Shown here: positions 15,608 to 24,655 of the stretch, piece after piece
Position numbering within the stretch: position 1 is the first letter of the stretch
Layout: every line of letters begins with the position of its first letter
DNA from: Alphaproteobacteria bacterium
Lineage (GTDB): Bacteria > Pseudomonadota > Alphaproteobacteria > Sphingomonadales > Kordiimonadaceae
Assembly (NCBI GenBank): GCA_021774695.1
Contig: JAJFIU010000048.1
Location: 22,190 to 86,189 of the forward strand
Direction of reading: 5' to 3'
DNA length: 64,000 bases
The notes under the pieces: generated by a model
Database searches by the model: none
What the model was told of the DNA's origin: nothing
Seen by the model: the letters and a program-made list of their open reading frames with translations, nothing else
Position numbers and translations under genes: made by a program

Positions 15608-16912
15608 TTATGGTACTACACCCATCTGTCCAATGGGTTCATCAATGCTGGACGGCGGCACAGTGAACCAGGCAGGCCCAGTTTCGGTCATATAAAGGCA
15701 ATCTTCCAGCCGAACCCCGAATTCGCCGTAAATATAAAGGCCAGGCTCGTTGGAAAAACACATGCCAGCGGCCAGCGGCATCGTCTGGCCGCGCACGAAA
15801 TTAATCCGCTCGTGGCCGTCCATGCCAATACCGTGGCCGGTTCGGTGGCTAAGGCCCGGGGTTTGGTAGTCGGGGCCGTAGCCCAAGCTTTCATAGAAGA
15901 TACGCACCGCATCGTCCACGCCGCCTGCAGGCGCGCCGATGCCTGCAGCATCAAATGCAACCTCCTGGCCGCGCCGAACGGTTTGCCACACTTCACGCTG
16001 GCGCGCGCTAGCATCACCAAACACAAAAGTGCGCGAGATGTCCGACTGGTACCCTTCCACGTTGCAGCCGCAGTCCATCAACACCACATCGCCGTTTTTC
16101 AAGCTTTGCGGCGCGCCGGTGCCGTGCGGGTATGCGCTGGCCTCAGCCAGTAGCGCCATGGTCCAGATACCCTTGCCGCCCAACTTCGCCTGCGCCGACC
16201 GCATCCGGGCATTGATATCAGCCGGTGTCATGCCCGCTTCCAGCGTATTCCACACATGGTGGTAAGCGCCCAGCGTGACCGCATTGGCCGTATGCATCAG
16301 CTGCAGTTCATGGCGGGACTTGAACATGCGGCAACCATCGACCACCGCGCGGCCATTGCCGATTGGCACTGACTGCGCCTTCAGGCCTTCCACCACAAAA
16401 TAGCGCACCGAATCTTCAAGCCCGATAGGCATACCCGCAACGCCGCGGTCTTCAAGGATTTGCCTGACCCGCAAAAACGGGTCCTCGTGTTCGTGCCACG
16501 GGCGCACGTCATCGCCGAAGCTCATGCGTTCGCGGGCGCGTGGTTCCTCAAAAAACGGGGTAACAACCGCCATGTCGCCCTCGGCTGGGATAACCACTGC
16601 GGTTAATCGCTCGCTGCGGCCCCAATTGATGCCAGTGAAATACCTCATCGACGAGCCGGGCTCCAGCAACAACGCACCGAGCCCTTGCTGGCGCAAAAGC
16701 TGCTGCGCTTTTGCGATGCGTTCCTTGCGCTCCGCCGCCGAGATTGGCACCGCACCAGCGGCAATATTTTGCAGCGCACCGCCAGTTTGCTTTGACGTTT
16801 CTGCCCGACCAGCCGCTTGCCCAATAGCAGGCAAAGTTGGAACCAGCGCGGTAACCGCCGCAACCCCGGTTAGCCCCTTAAGAAAAGACCGTTTAGATTG
16901 ACTTGAACGCAC
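15608..16912 (-). CDS. Exported M24-family metallopeptidase (Xaa-Pro aminopeptidase-like)
   Basis: 434 residues from GTG at 16912 (GAAGG upstream). The N-terminus SKRSFLKGLTGVAAVTALVPTLPAIGQA looks like a Tat-type or Sec signal, with Lys-Arg where Tat signals usually have Arg-Arg. A creatinase-like N-domain (~60-195) precedes the pita-bread domain. The five metal ligands are visible: Asp and Asp in MDCGCNVEGYQSDISRTF, His in HRTGHGIGMDGHE, Glu in FSNEPGLYIYGEFG and Glu in VRLEDCLYM. It should remove N-terminal residues preceding proline, or cleave dipeptides, in the periplasm. It lies 47 nt behind the amidohydrolase gene, probably the same transcript, consistent with extracytoplasmic peptide breakdown. 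Confidence 0.87.
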   Translation of the reverse strand: MRSSQSKRSFLKGLTGVAAVTALVPTLPAIGQAAGRAETSKQTGGALQNIAAGAVPISAAERKERIAKAQQLLRQQGLGALLLEPGSSMRYFTGINWGRSERLTAVVIPAEGDMAVVTPFFEEPRARERMSFGDDVRPWHEHEDPFLRVRQILEDRGVAGMPIGLEDSVRYFVVEGLKAQSVPIGNGRAVVDGCRMFKSRHELQLMHTANAVTLGAYHHVWNTLEAGMTPADINARMRSAQAKLGGKGIWTMALLAEASAYPHGTGAPQSLKNGDVVLMDCGCNVEGYQSDISRTFVFGDASARQREVWQTVRRGQEVAFDAAGIGAPAGGVDDAVRIFYESLGYGPDYQTPGLSHRTGHGIGMDGHERINFVRGQTMPLAAGMCFSNEPGLYIYGEFGVRLEDCLYMTETGPAWFTVPPSSIDEPIGQMGVVP

Positions 16913-16924
16913 GCCTTCACCCCC

Positions 16925-16969
16925 GATTTCTATTTGGCCGATTTCTATTTGGTCAATTGCTATTTAGCT
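16925..16969. repeat. Three 15-bp tandem repeats containing three in-frame stop codons
   Basis: Units gatttctatttggcc (16925-16939), gatttctatttggtc (16940-16954) and the diverged aattgctatttagct (16955-16969). Read on the minus strand each unit carries AAA TAG in the frame of the amidohydrolase gene, so its natural stop is followed by two more at 15-bp spacing. Confidence 0.85.
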
Positions 16970-18255
16970 GACTTAACGACCTTGCCGCCTTGCATAATAA
17001 AAGCAACATTTTCAGTGACCGAAATATCATCAAGCGGATTACCGCTAACGGCGACAATATCAGCCATGAAGCCCTCTTGCAGCGCACCGATATCATTTTC
17101 CATTTTCAGCAATGTGGCTGCATTAATGGTAGCGGCTTGCAGGGCCTGCAAAGGGGTCATGCCGTATTTTACCATGCGCGAAAACTGCTTGGCGTTATCG
17201 CCGTGCGGGTAAATCGCCGCGTCGGAACCAAATACCATTTTCACGCCAGCCTTCACCGCGCGGCCAAAGGCATCGCGCTGGGCTTTGGATACCTGCTTTT
17301 CCTTGTTGATGTTTTCCTCCGGCACGCCGTTGGCCTCACCGAACGCCAGGGTATATTCCGTGTTGTAAATATCCATCGAAAAATAAGTGCCATATTCCTT
17401 GGCCAAGCTGATCGCCTCGTCGTCGGCAAAGCTGGCGTGCTCGATGCTGTCAACACCGGCGACAATCGCGGCCTTGATACCGTCGATGCCGTGGGCGTGG
17501 GCGGCGATGGTCATGCCGCGCAGGTGCGCTTCTGCTACTGCTGATTTAAGCTCCTCAAGGGTTAGCTGTTGCACACCCACTTTGGTACCTTTGGAGAAAA
17601 CACCGCCGGTGGCACATACCTTAATGGCGTTGGCACCGTATTTGATATTTTCGCGCACTTTGGCGCGGATGGCCCAAGGGCCGTCTGCAATGCCGCCGCC
17701 TTTTGCGCCCATTTCAGGGGGGAAAAAATTATTATCGCAGTGGCCGCCAGTGATGCCGATGGCGTTGCCGACCGCAAAAATGCGTGGGCCATCAATATCG
17801 CCAGCATTAATGCCGTCGCGCACCGCGATAACGCTGCCGCCGCCCGCGCCCACATCGCGCACGGTGGTAAAACCGGCCATCAGGGTTTTGCGCGCGTTTT
17901 TAACCGCAACAACGGCCTGACGCGGCGCAGAGTAGCTAAGCCCGGCGAAGAAATTGCCGCCCGCATCGCCCGACAGATGCACATGCATGTCCATAAAACC
18001 GGGGGTGAGCGTCATGCCGTCCAGCGCAATCTCGGTGGCACCGTCTGGCACCGAAAGCTGGCCTGCCGTGCCAATGGCCGCAATGCGCCCGCCGCGGATA
18101 ACCAGCGCCGGGTTTTCAACCAGCTTGCCGCCGATCACATCAACCATGGCCTTTGCCGACAGATAAATATCGCCCTCTTCCGCCAGTGTTGGCGCGGTGA
18201 ATGACAACAATAGTGCCGAAACGGCGGTGGTAACTTTAAAAACTGAACGACGCAT
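16960..18255 (-). CDS. Exported amidohydrolase-superfamily dipeptidase (M38-like, Xaa-Pro/Xaa-Arg type)
   Basis: 431 residues from ATG 18255 with GGGAGGG upstream. A signal peptide is seen at 1-25 (FKVTTAVSALLLSFTAPTLA). Metal-site motifs of the amidohydrolase barrel are all present: HVHLSG after the MTLTPGFMD strand, carboxylated Lys in AIKVCATGG, His in AAHAHG, His in IEHASF and Asp in VFGSDAAIYPHGDNA. This set matches the imidazolonepropionase-like subgroup that includes Xaa-Pro, Xaa-Arg and Xaa-Lys dipeptidases. It probably acts in the periplasm on dipeptides. It is followed by the M24 peptidase gene, and an OPT peptide transporter lies upstream on the same strand beyond the alkylsulfatase. 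The stop region is triplicated in a 15-bp tandem repeat. Confidence 0.85.
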   Translation of the reverse strand: MRRSVFKVTTAVSALLLSFTAPTLAEEGDIYLSAKAMVDVIGGKLVENPALVIRGGRIAAIGTAGQLSVPDGATEIALDGMTLTPGFMDMHVHLSGDAGGNFFAGLSYSAPRQAVVAVKNARKTLMAGFTTVRDVGAGGGSVIAVRDGINAGDIDGPRIFAVGNAIGITGGHCDNNFFPPEMGAKGGGIADGPWAIRAKVRENIKYGANAIKVCATGGVFSKGTKVGVQQLTLEELKSAVAEAHLRGMTIAAHAHGIDGIKAAIVAGVDSIEHASFADDEAISLAKEYGTYFSMDIYNTEYTLAFGEANGVPEENINKEKQVSKAQRDAFGRAVKAGVKMVFGSDAAIYPHGDNAKQFSRMVKYGMTPLQALQAATINAATLLKMENDIGALQEGFMADIVAVSGNPLDDISVTENVAFIMQGGKVVKSAK

Positions 18256-18555
18256 AGAAAACCCTCCCAAGGAAATAGTGAACCGAGAGCCTAAGGGGTT
18301 TGCAAACCGCTGTCTATCCGGATTGAAAAAGATGGTTCACGATGAGTTGAGAGACCGCAAACTGCGCCGCTTGTGGAGCTGTTATTCTTATCATGTGCAA
18401 ATTAGGCGAGAACTACCAAACTCGAAAGATTAATTTTATTCCGTCCCTATAGGTATGCGGCATCCTGATTTCCAATCGTATTGCTGAAATTCATGAAGGT
18501 ATCAGGGGGCGTACCGCTAATTATATACAGCCCCAGATACAACTTCTTACAGTAT

Positions 18556-20553
18556 TTATGGTCTTACGATTTCGAACCAAAAAGGCGGTTCCTCAATAAG
18601 GTCAAAGAAAGCTTTTATCTCAAGCGGATTGCCTTCAATGGAAATTTCACCGCTTTTAGCTAATTCGGCAAAGCTCTTCTGCTTCATGTTGAGTTGGTTG
18701 AGACCTGATCTGGTGATGTTGATCGTCGATGCGCCTTCCTGAGCCTCTCCCATACGGTGATGTAGCGTTCCGTTGCTGACAAACAAATGGGCTCGCTGAC
18801 CTGTATCACTTATAACAAAATTTATATCTTGATCTTTTTTCGCGGCTTTAGGGCCGTTAAGACGAACGGCCAGCAAGTCAAAATAAAGCTCAAGAGGCAC
18901 CGCTTTAACAATATCGACGCTTGTGGTCCGCGGGGCGGGGAGGTCTAGAACACCTTTTCTAAGTTCTTGTGCACCTGTGAGGTAAAAGTTACGCCAAGTC
19001 CCGCTCTCCGACTGGTAAGCCATTTGAGTGTAAACATTGGCCAAAAGAGTTGCAGCTTCATTATTGTCAGGTTGCGCAAAAACGAGATTGCTAAGCGCGG
19101 TTGCCGCGAACCTGTACTCTCCGGCCTTATAATCAGCGCGCGCCTTTTCAAGAATGTTTTCGGCACCGCCCATATAGGCTACAAATTTCCTCCCGGACTC
19201 GACCGGAGGTAGCGGATCCAGGTTAGCCGGATTTCCATCAAAATATCCAAAATAGAGTTGATATTGAGCCTTGGAGTTATGGGACACAGTGCCGTAATAA
19301 CCTCGGTTAGCAAAGGAATTGGCTATACCGAGTGGCAGGTCCAAACGCGCAGGTATCTCATGCATCGTATAGCCCATATTGGCAAGGCGCAAAGTTTGGT
19401 CATGAACATAACGATATAGATCACGCTGCCCCTCCCATAATTCAACGATTTCGGGCTTGTTCCAAACTGGCCAATGGTGCGAACCAAATGAAACATCTGC
19501 TTTATCCCCGTAGAGGGTGATGGCTTGATCAATATATTTACTCCAAATTAAACCGTCACGAACTTTCGCTCCGCGTGGCGTTAGCAGGTTATGAAACGTG
19601 TGATTAATGATCTCTGCCTGACAAAATGCTTTATATTTAGAAATATAAAACATGAACTCACTTGGAGCTTCGGCCCCCGAAGTCAGGATGAACTCCATTT
19701 CTATGCCGTCGATGGTAACCTTTTGCCCTGTATGATCCACATTTATCGTAGGTTCCATCAATCCTAACGTTCCGCTTGATGTTCCCTGACCGAGGCCAAC
19801 ACCAACTTGATGTTTTGGGTCTTTGGGTAACAAACTGCCAAATTGATACGTGGCTCGGCGGGTCATGGCGTTGCCTGCAAGAAGATTTTCGCTCACGGTT
19901 TCAAGAATAAAATGATCGGGCGCAATTATCTCAACACCCGCTTCAACAGCTGCATCAGATATTATTCCTCTAACACCTCCAAAGTGGTCTGCGTGTGAAT
20001 GTGTAAATATTACTGCTTTAACAGGAAATACACCTAATTCCTGATCAACAAGGTCCTTGGCGCGCTCTGCAACTTCTTTGGTGATAAGGGGATCAACAAC
20101 AATCCATCCCGTATCCCCTTTGATGAAGGTAATATTGGAAAGATCGAATCCTCTGATCTGATAAATACCCTCTGTCACTTCAAATAAACCATGCTTCGCC
20201 GTGAGTTGACTTTGACGCCATAAACTCGGGTTTACAGTTGAGGGAGCATCACCCTTTAGGAAGTCATATGCACCGAAGTCATAAACGGGAGCACCGTCTT
20301 TTGTTAGAACTTTAGTATCGCCAAAAGTTGCGATAAAACCACGGTTTGCGCGCTCAAAATCACGACTATCCTGAAAATCAAGGTTTGAAGTTTGGTCCTT
20401 GTTCGACTTCATAACGGCCTGAGAGGCCTCAAGGGTCTTCGTGGACATTGCGTCACTCGACTGGTCAGCTTTATTGTTGCTGTTCACCAGCGCTGAGACG
20501 CTGCTGCTCATAACAATCAATGATACGGCGAGTGCTGTTGCAATAAACTTCAT
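18556..20553 (-). CDS. Exported alkylsulfatase of the SdsA/BDS1 metallo-beta-lactamase family
   Basis: 665 residues from ATG 20553 (AGGA upstream). Signal peptide MKFIATALAVSLIVMSSSVSA. The MBL domain has THSHADHFGG (HxHxDH) and further zinc ligands in EIINHTFHN and FGSHHWPVW. After it come a helical dimerisation region and a C-terminal SCP2-like domain (~540-665; LRNG..., INFVISDTG, LTLHH-type segments), the full layout of SdsA1. The family hydrolyses primary alkyl sulfates such as dodecyl sulfate to alcohol plus sulfate, allowing their use as carbon or sulfur source. Base composition is visibly AT-richer than the genes on both sides, hinting at later acquisition. It separates the amidohydrolase/M24 pair from the OPT genes. 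Confidence 0.9.
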   Translation of the reverse strand: MKFIATALAVSLIVMSSSVSALVNSNNKADQSSDAMSTKTLEASQAVMKSNKDQTSNLDFQDSRDFERANRGFIATFGDTKVLTKDGAPVYDFGAYDFLKGDAPSTVNPSLWRQSQLTAKHGLFEVTEGIYQIRGFDLSNITFIKGDTGWIVVDPLITKEVAERAKDLVDQELGVFPVKAVIFTHSHADHFGGVRGIISDAAVEAGVEIIAPDHFILETVSENLLAGNAMTRRATYQFGSLLPKDPKHQVGVGLGQGTSSGTLGLMEPTINVDHTGQKVTIDGIEMEFILTSGAEAPSEFMFYISKYKAFCQAEIINHTFHNLLTPRGAKVRDGLIWSKYIDQAITLYGDKADVSFGSHHWPVWNKPEIVELWEGQRDLYRYVHDQTLRLANMGYTMHEIPARLDLPLGIANSFANRGYYGTVSHNSKAQYQLYFGYFDGNPANLDPLPPVESGRKFVAYMGGAENILEKARADYKAGEYRFAATALSNLVFAQPDNNEAATLLANVYTQMAYQSESGTWRNFYLTGAQELRKGVLDLPAPRTTSVDIVKAVPLELYFDLLAVRLNGPKAAKKDQDINFVISDTGQRAHLFVSNGTLHHRMGEAQEGASTINITRSGLNQLNMKQKSFAELAKSGEISIEGNPLEIKAFFDLIEEPPFWFEIVRP

Positions 20554-20610
20554 ATTAATCGTCCTAAACAATGTTGACTTCTTTGATCAGATCTGCGGCT
20601 TCTCTTGCAA

Positions 20611-21159
20611 TCACGCCGCAACAGGTGCCGCCATTGATGCCTTTTCAAACTCCTCGCGGGCGTGCTGGAACTGGGTCAGGGACTTCTCCACATACATCAG
20701 CACTTCGTCCACATAGCCGTCGGTGGAGGCCGACCAAACGCGGTTGATATAGCGCTCTCCAGCCGCGAAGCTGGACATGATATCCGCGAAGGTTTGCAGA
20801 CCGAAAATATGCTTCATGCTGTCGCGCGCATCGGCGAAATTATTCAGGTCCTCCCGGAACAGCTTATCAATCTCGAAGCGCATGTCATAAGTGGGCACGC
20901 TGTCTTTGCGGCCATTAAGCGCCTCCAGGTTTTTGACGATATTATCCAGGCTTTCGCCCATAACACGCCGATTATTGTGCAGCTTATCGCTGGATTTAGC
21001 TTCAGTGGCTTCCATCCGTTTGATCAAAACCACCCCGATGATGCCCGCTAGGATAACCGGGATAAAGGTGACCCAATCAATATGGGTTTCATCAAGTGAT
21101 GCTAAAAATGCCCCGCCAAGGAAAGCCGCTGCAACGATTAAATATGCGATGAGTTTCAT
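20611..21159 (-). CDS. Membrane-anchored protein of unknown function next to OPT transporter
   Basis: 182 residues. Two hydrophobic segments open the protein (LIAYLIVAAAFLGGAFLA, residues 3-20, and FIPVILAGIIGVVLIKRM, 32-49). The rest is a predicted helical, charged cytoplasmic domain (KLHNNRRVMGESLDNIVKNLEALNG ... EVLMYVEKSLTQFQHAREEFEKA) with coiled-coil tendency. I do not recognise a family. It begins 11 nt after the stop of the OPT transporter gene on the same strand, so the two are almost certainly co-transcribed, and it may assist or regulate that transporter. No catalytic motifs. Confidence 0.65.
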   Translation of the reverse strand: MKLIAYLIVAAAFLGGAFLASLDETHIDWVTFIPVILAGIIGVVLIKRMEATEAKSSDKLHNNRRVMGESLDNIVKNLEALNGRKDSVPTYDMRFEIDKLFREDLNNFADARDSMKHIFGLQTFADIMSSFAAGERYINRVWSASTDGYVDEVLMYVEKSLTQFQHAREEFEKASMAAPVAA

Positions 21160-21170
21160 GGCTTCTCTCC

Positions 21171-22940
21171 CTAGTTTGCGCTTGCGATAATATAAACGGC
21201 CCTGCCGACGCCCATAAGGGCCTCGCCGACAATCAAGCCCGCCGCGATGGGAATGCCTGTGTTGTCAGACCAGTGGGTGCCCTTCTTGCGGTCGCTAATT
21301 TCGCGGGCAAGCGTGCCAAGCGAATAGGTCAGCACGATATTGAACGGCAGGTAAAACCCAAGCCCCACCGTAATGCCTAGCCCGCCCATGAGACCAGAGA
21401 GCATGGCGCCGAGCGCTGCTCCCCCCAGATATTTCTCTATGGGCACATCGCCGCCGGTAATGCCTTGCACCATGGACGCAAGCGCTTGCCCCTGCGGTGC
21501 GGGCAGTTCGTCCGAACCCAACCCGTATGCTTCATGCAGCGCAAAAATCAGAATGATAATAACGATCGGCCCCAGCCACGCGCCGAAAAACTGTCCCATC
21601 TGCTGCATGCGCGGGGTCGCGCCCACCAGATAACCGGTTTTGAGGTCCAACATCAAATCAGTGGCCTGGCTCATGGCAACGCAGGTGGCGGCACCCACGG
21701 TCACGGAAGCGACAATCGCCTGCCCGGTGTCCATGCCGCCGAAGGTTTGGGTAATCATGATAAGGATTGTCACCGCAACCAGCGTCATCCCCGACAAGGG
21801 TGACCAATTGGTGCGGCCAATGGCTTCCGAGAGGATAATTCCCGCCATCCAAATCCACAGCGTGCCAAGCACCGCCATCATCAGCCCGCGCACAATGCCG
21901 ACCTCTTCAGCGGAGGTGACTGCCATCACGCCCAGCAAAATCGCTGCGCCGCCGATAGCAAAATACAACAGCTTGATCGGCATTTCATCGCGGCTCATGG
22001 CGCTTTCAACCTTCGACGATGACTGCATCGATTTGACGGCTGAGCGAATGAGCGGAAAGGCGAATATAACGCCGACAACCGCGCCGCCGATCAGCATGCC
22101 AATGCCGGTCGGCCGGAACAAAAGCGTGCGCAAGCTGCCCGGGTCGCTCATCACCACACCGTCGATCACCGGGAACAGGTCCGTAACGTCCAAGAGCGGT
22201 GCCAGCACCCAGTAACAAACATACCCACCGATAATGAAAGCCAGCCCACCGCGACCCGCGATGAACGCCACTGCCGCTGTCATCAGAGATAGATACCAAG
22301 TGCCGTTCAAATAGTCAGGCAGGCCCAGCATGGAAAACAGCGGGAAATTTTCATAGTCAAAATAAATCGTCGCTATATGCACGACGGCCGAGACAATCAT
22401 CGCGCCAATGAGCAGCTTGGCTTTTTCAATACCAGCGCCTGGGGATTTGAGTATTGAGGCCACCGCCACCCCGCCGGGGTAGGTCAAGCGCTCAAAATCA
22501 ATCATTTGTTTGCGTAAGGGAATGATAAAGGCAATGCCCAGAAACGCGCCTGCAATAGCGCCGAAGGTCAGAACATAGGGGTTAAAATCGTTGCCGTAGC
22601 CAAGGATAAATATCGCCGGCACCGAAAACATCATACCCGACGACGCACCGTTTACCGCACTGGCCACCGTTTGCGTTACATTATTTTCAACGATAGACCT
22701 GCGGCGCAGGATGCCGCGAAGGATACCAAAACCCAAAATCGCCGCCAGCTCCGAGCCTTCAATCGAAAAGCCCAATTTGAGCGACGCATAGCCAATAGAA
22801 ATCGCTATAATCACGCCGAGAAAATACCCGACCAAAACCGCTTGCTTGGTTAATTCCGGGTAGGCACCACGTGTTAGCGGGCCTGCCGGTGATGTTGGCA
22901 GCGATGATCCTGTGGGCGATGATGCTGTTGTTTCTGTCAC
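21171..22940 (-). CDS. OPT-family oligopeptide transporter
   Basis: 589 residues from a GTG at 22940, chosen because GGGAAGGGA lies 6 nt upstream; a TTG at 22958 would add six residues. About 14-16 hydrophobic helices occupy nearly the whole chain. The order of motifs (ELTKQAVLVGYFLGVIIAISIGYASLKLGFSIEGSELAAILGFGILR; PLRKQMIDFERLTYPGGVAVASILKSPG; QATDLMLDLKTGYLVGATPRMQQMGQFFGAWLGP; VGLGFYLPFNIVLTYSLGTLAREI) is that of bacterial OPT/YSL proteins. Members import oligopeptides or metal chelates with protons. With the downstream two-TM protein and the peptidases at 15.6-18.3 kb it may support peptide uptake. Confidence 0.9.
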   Translation of the reverse strand: MTETTASSPTGSSLPTSPAGPLTRGAYPELTKQAVLVGYFLGVIIAISIGYASLKLGFSIEGSELAAILGFGILRGILRRRSIVENNVTQTVASAVNGASSGMMFSVPAIFILGYGNDFNPYVLTFGAIAGAFLGIAFIIPLRKQMIDFERLTYPGGVAVASILKSPGAGIEKAKLLIGAMIVSAVVHIATIYFDYENFPLFSMLGLPDYLNGTWYLSLMTAAVAFIAGRGGLAFIIGGYVCYWVLAPLLDVTDLFPVIDGVVMSDPGSLRTLLFRPTGIGMLIGGAVVGVIFAFPLIRSAVKSMQSSSKVESAMSRDEMPIKLLYFAIGGAAILLGVMAVTSAEEVGIVRGLMMAVLGTLWIWMAGIILSEAIGRTNWSPLSGMTLVAVTILIMITQTFGGMDTGQAIVASVTVGAATCVAMSQATDLMLDLKTGYLVGATPRMQQMGQFFGAWLGPIVIIILIFALHEAYGLGSDELPAPQGQALASMVQGITGGDVPIEKYLGGAALGAMLSGLMGGLGITVGLGFYLPFNIVLTYSLGTLAREISDRKKGTHWSDNTGIPIAAGLIVGEALMGVGRAVYIIASAN

Positions 22941-23024
22941 TGAAAATCCCTTCCCCAAGGCCTGACCGGCATTCGCCCGATCAATGTTCGATAAATTTAG
23001 TGTGGCAAGTGCCTAAAATCGGCT

Positions 23025-23046
23025 TGCCTGTTCCCCTAAACAGGCA
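23025..23046. other. Perfect 8-bp hairpin in the OPT/MATE divergent promoter region
   Basis: tgcctgtt (23025-23032) and aacaggca (23039-23046) pair around a 6-nt loop. It lies about 85 nt before the OPT start and 110 nt before the MATE start. It has no T-run; it could be an operator palindrome or leader structure. No known riboswitch is recognised. Confidence 0.35.
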
Positions 23047-23155
23047 TAGCACTATCATATCTAATTCAGATGCTCCAACCCCCCAAATAAAAACTACCGG
23101 CGGTAGCAGGATGCATCTATCGGCATAACCTCAAGTGTTTAGGACCCCTAAGGCG

Positions 23156-24550
23156 ATGAGCAGCGCGCCAATAATCCCTGATCAGCATTGGCTGAAGGCC
23201 CGGCTCAAGCGCCATGTGCGCGAGCTGGTTCGCCTTGCCGTGCCTGCTGTGATGATGCGCGTTGGCCTGATGGCCGTGGCTATGGTTGATACTGCCATGG
23301 TGGGGCACTATGCCACCCAGCATTTGGCGTGGCTCAACTTGGCCAATCAGTCGGTTATCATGTTCACACTGGTGATCGGGATCGGGCTTTTGTCTGGTAT
23401 CGTCATCTATACTGCCAATGCGTACGGGCAGGCCGATTTCCGCGGTGCGGGCAAAGTATGGCGGCGAACACTACCTTTTTCAGTTTTAACAGGTGGCATC
23501 TTGCTGGCCGTATGCTGGCCCGCGGAATTTTGGCTAATCAAACTGGGGCAAACGCCTGAAAACGCGGCCGCTGGTGGCGATCTTGTGCGCATTCTTGCGC
23601 TTGGCTTGCCCGGACATTTGTTGTTCGTAAATTGCACCATGTTCCTGGAAGGCATTCGGCGCGGCAAAATCGGATTTTACCTGATGGTCGGCGCCAATAT
23701 TGTCAATTTAGCGCTGAACTATGCGCTGATTTTTGGGCATTGGGGCGCACCCGAACTGGGCGCTGAAGGGTCAGCTTGGGCCTCTACCGGTGTGCGTTGG
23801 TTCATGGCGATCTCAGCCCTGGCCTATGTCTGGAATGCAAAATCACTGCGCAAATTCAGGGTGCGCGACCCCCACAATCAGCGGCTCAGTGAATGGCGCG
23901 ACCAGCGCCAGATGGGCTATGCATCCGGCGTGTCGTTGGCGGCTGAGGTGCTCGCTTTTTCTGCGCTTGCGATTTTTGCTGGCTGGATCGGCACCATCCC
24001 CCTTGCAGCCTTCGGTGTTGTATACCAAGTGCTGGGCCTGCCCCTGATGATGTCTATAGGCATCGGTGTCGCCACCAGTGTGCGGGTCGGCATTGCCCTG
24101 TCCCGCCGCGACGGCCGCGACGCGCAACTTGCGGGCTTCACTGGCATGGGTGTGACCTTTTTGATAGTCAGCCTTTTGGCCATTGCCATTTTTGGGTTCA
24201 CCGAAACCTTGATGAATATTTTCACCAACGATGCGCGCATTGTTGACCTGCTGGTGCCCTTAGCTGCTATCTACATAATCGGCATGATATTCGATGCCTT
24301 GCAGATGGTCGCCTCCATGGTTCTGCGCGGTTACAAAGAAACCTGGTGGCCAACGTATCTTCAGGGCGTGGCATTTGTTTTTGTCATGTTGCCCACCAGC
24401 TATTACCTCGGTATTCATCTTGAACGTGGCTTTAGAGGGCTAATGGAAGGTCTGTTAGCTGGCGTGATTGTGTCTTTCATACTGCAATTGTTGCGGTTTC
24501 TGTATTTGGCCAAACTGGAAATCAGCCTGCGCGCCGAGCGTGCCAAATAG
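23156..24550 (+). CDS. MATE-family multidrug efflux transporter
   Basis: 464 residues from ATG 23156; the frame is open to a GTG at 23135. Twelve hydrophobic segments are visible, in two halves with the repeated MATE motif: LVRLAVPAVMMRVGLMAVAMVDTAMVGHY in the first half and the counterpart around ASGVSLAAEVLAFSALAIFAGWIGTIPLAAFGVVYQV in the second. These exporters use sodium or proton gradients to expel cationic drugs and metabolites from the cytoplasm. Divergent from the OPT operon with ~215 bp between starts. A modest hairpin plus T run at 24568-24588 could end its transcript. Substrate not predictable. Confidence 0.9.
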   Translation: MSSAPIIPDQHWLKARLKRHVRELVRLAVPAVMMRVGLMAVAMVDTAMVGHYATQHLAWLNLANQSVIMFTLVIGIGLLSGIVIYTANAYGQADFRGAGKVWRRTLPFSVLTGGILLAVCWPAEFWLIKLGQTPENAAAGGDLVRILALGLPGHLLFVNCTMFLEGIRRGKIGFYLMVGANIVNLALNYALIFGHWGAPELGAEGSAWASTGVRWFMAISALAYVWNAKSLRKFRVRDPHNQRLSEWRDQRQMGYASGVSLAAEVLAFSALAIFAGWIGTIPLAAFGVVYQVLGLPLMMSIGIGVATSVRVGIALSRRDGRDAQLAGFTGMGVTFLIVSLLAIAIFGFTETLMNIFTNDARIVDLLVPLAAIYIIGMIFDALQMVASMVLRGYKETWWPTYLQGVAFVFVMLPTSYYLGIHLERGFRGLMEGLLAGVIVSFILQLLRFLYLAKLEISLRAERAK

Positions 24551-24567
24551 GTCACCGGTTAATATCG

Positions 24568-24588
24568 AAACGATTAAGCTCGTTTTTT
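24568..24588 (+). terminator. Possible intrinsic terminator after MATE gene
   Basis: aaacga (24568-24573) pairs with tcgttt (24580-24585) around a 6-nt loop, followed by more T to 24588. The stem is short and AU-rich, so the call is tentative. Confidence 0.4.
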
Positions 24589-24655
24589 AACCATTCTTTT
24601 GCCTTGCTTTTACCATTTTGTGTTTCAAAATAGGGGAAAGGGAAAGGCACCATTT

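Noticed and set aside
18197..18663. Short plus-strand frames near the amidohydrolase start and in the following 300 bp
   Set aside because: They overlap a signal-peptide-coding start or lack ribosome sites; the 18256-18555 gap shows nothing I can support.
23025..23046. Hairpin considered as riboswitch in front of the OPT gene
   Set aside because: A single 8-bp hairpin with no recognised conserved core of any riboswitch class; kept only as an inverted repeat.
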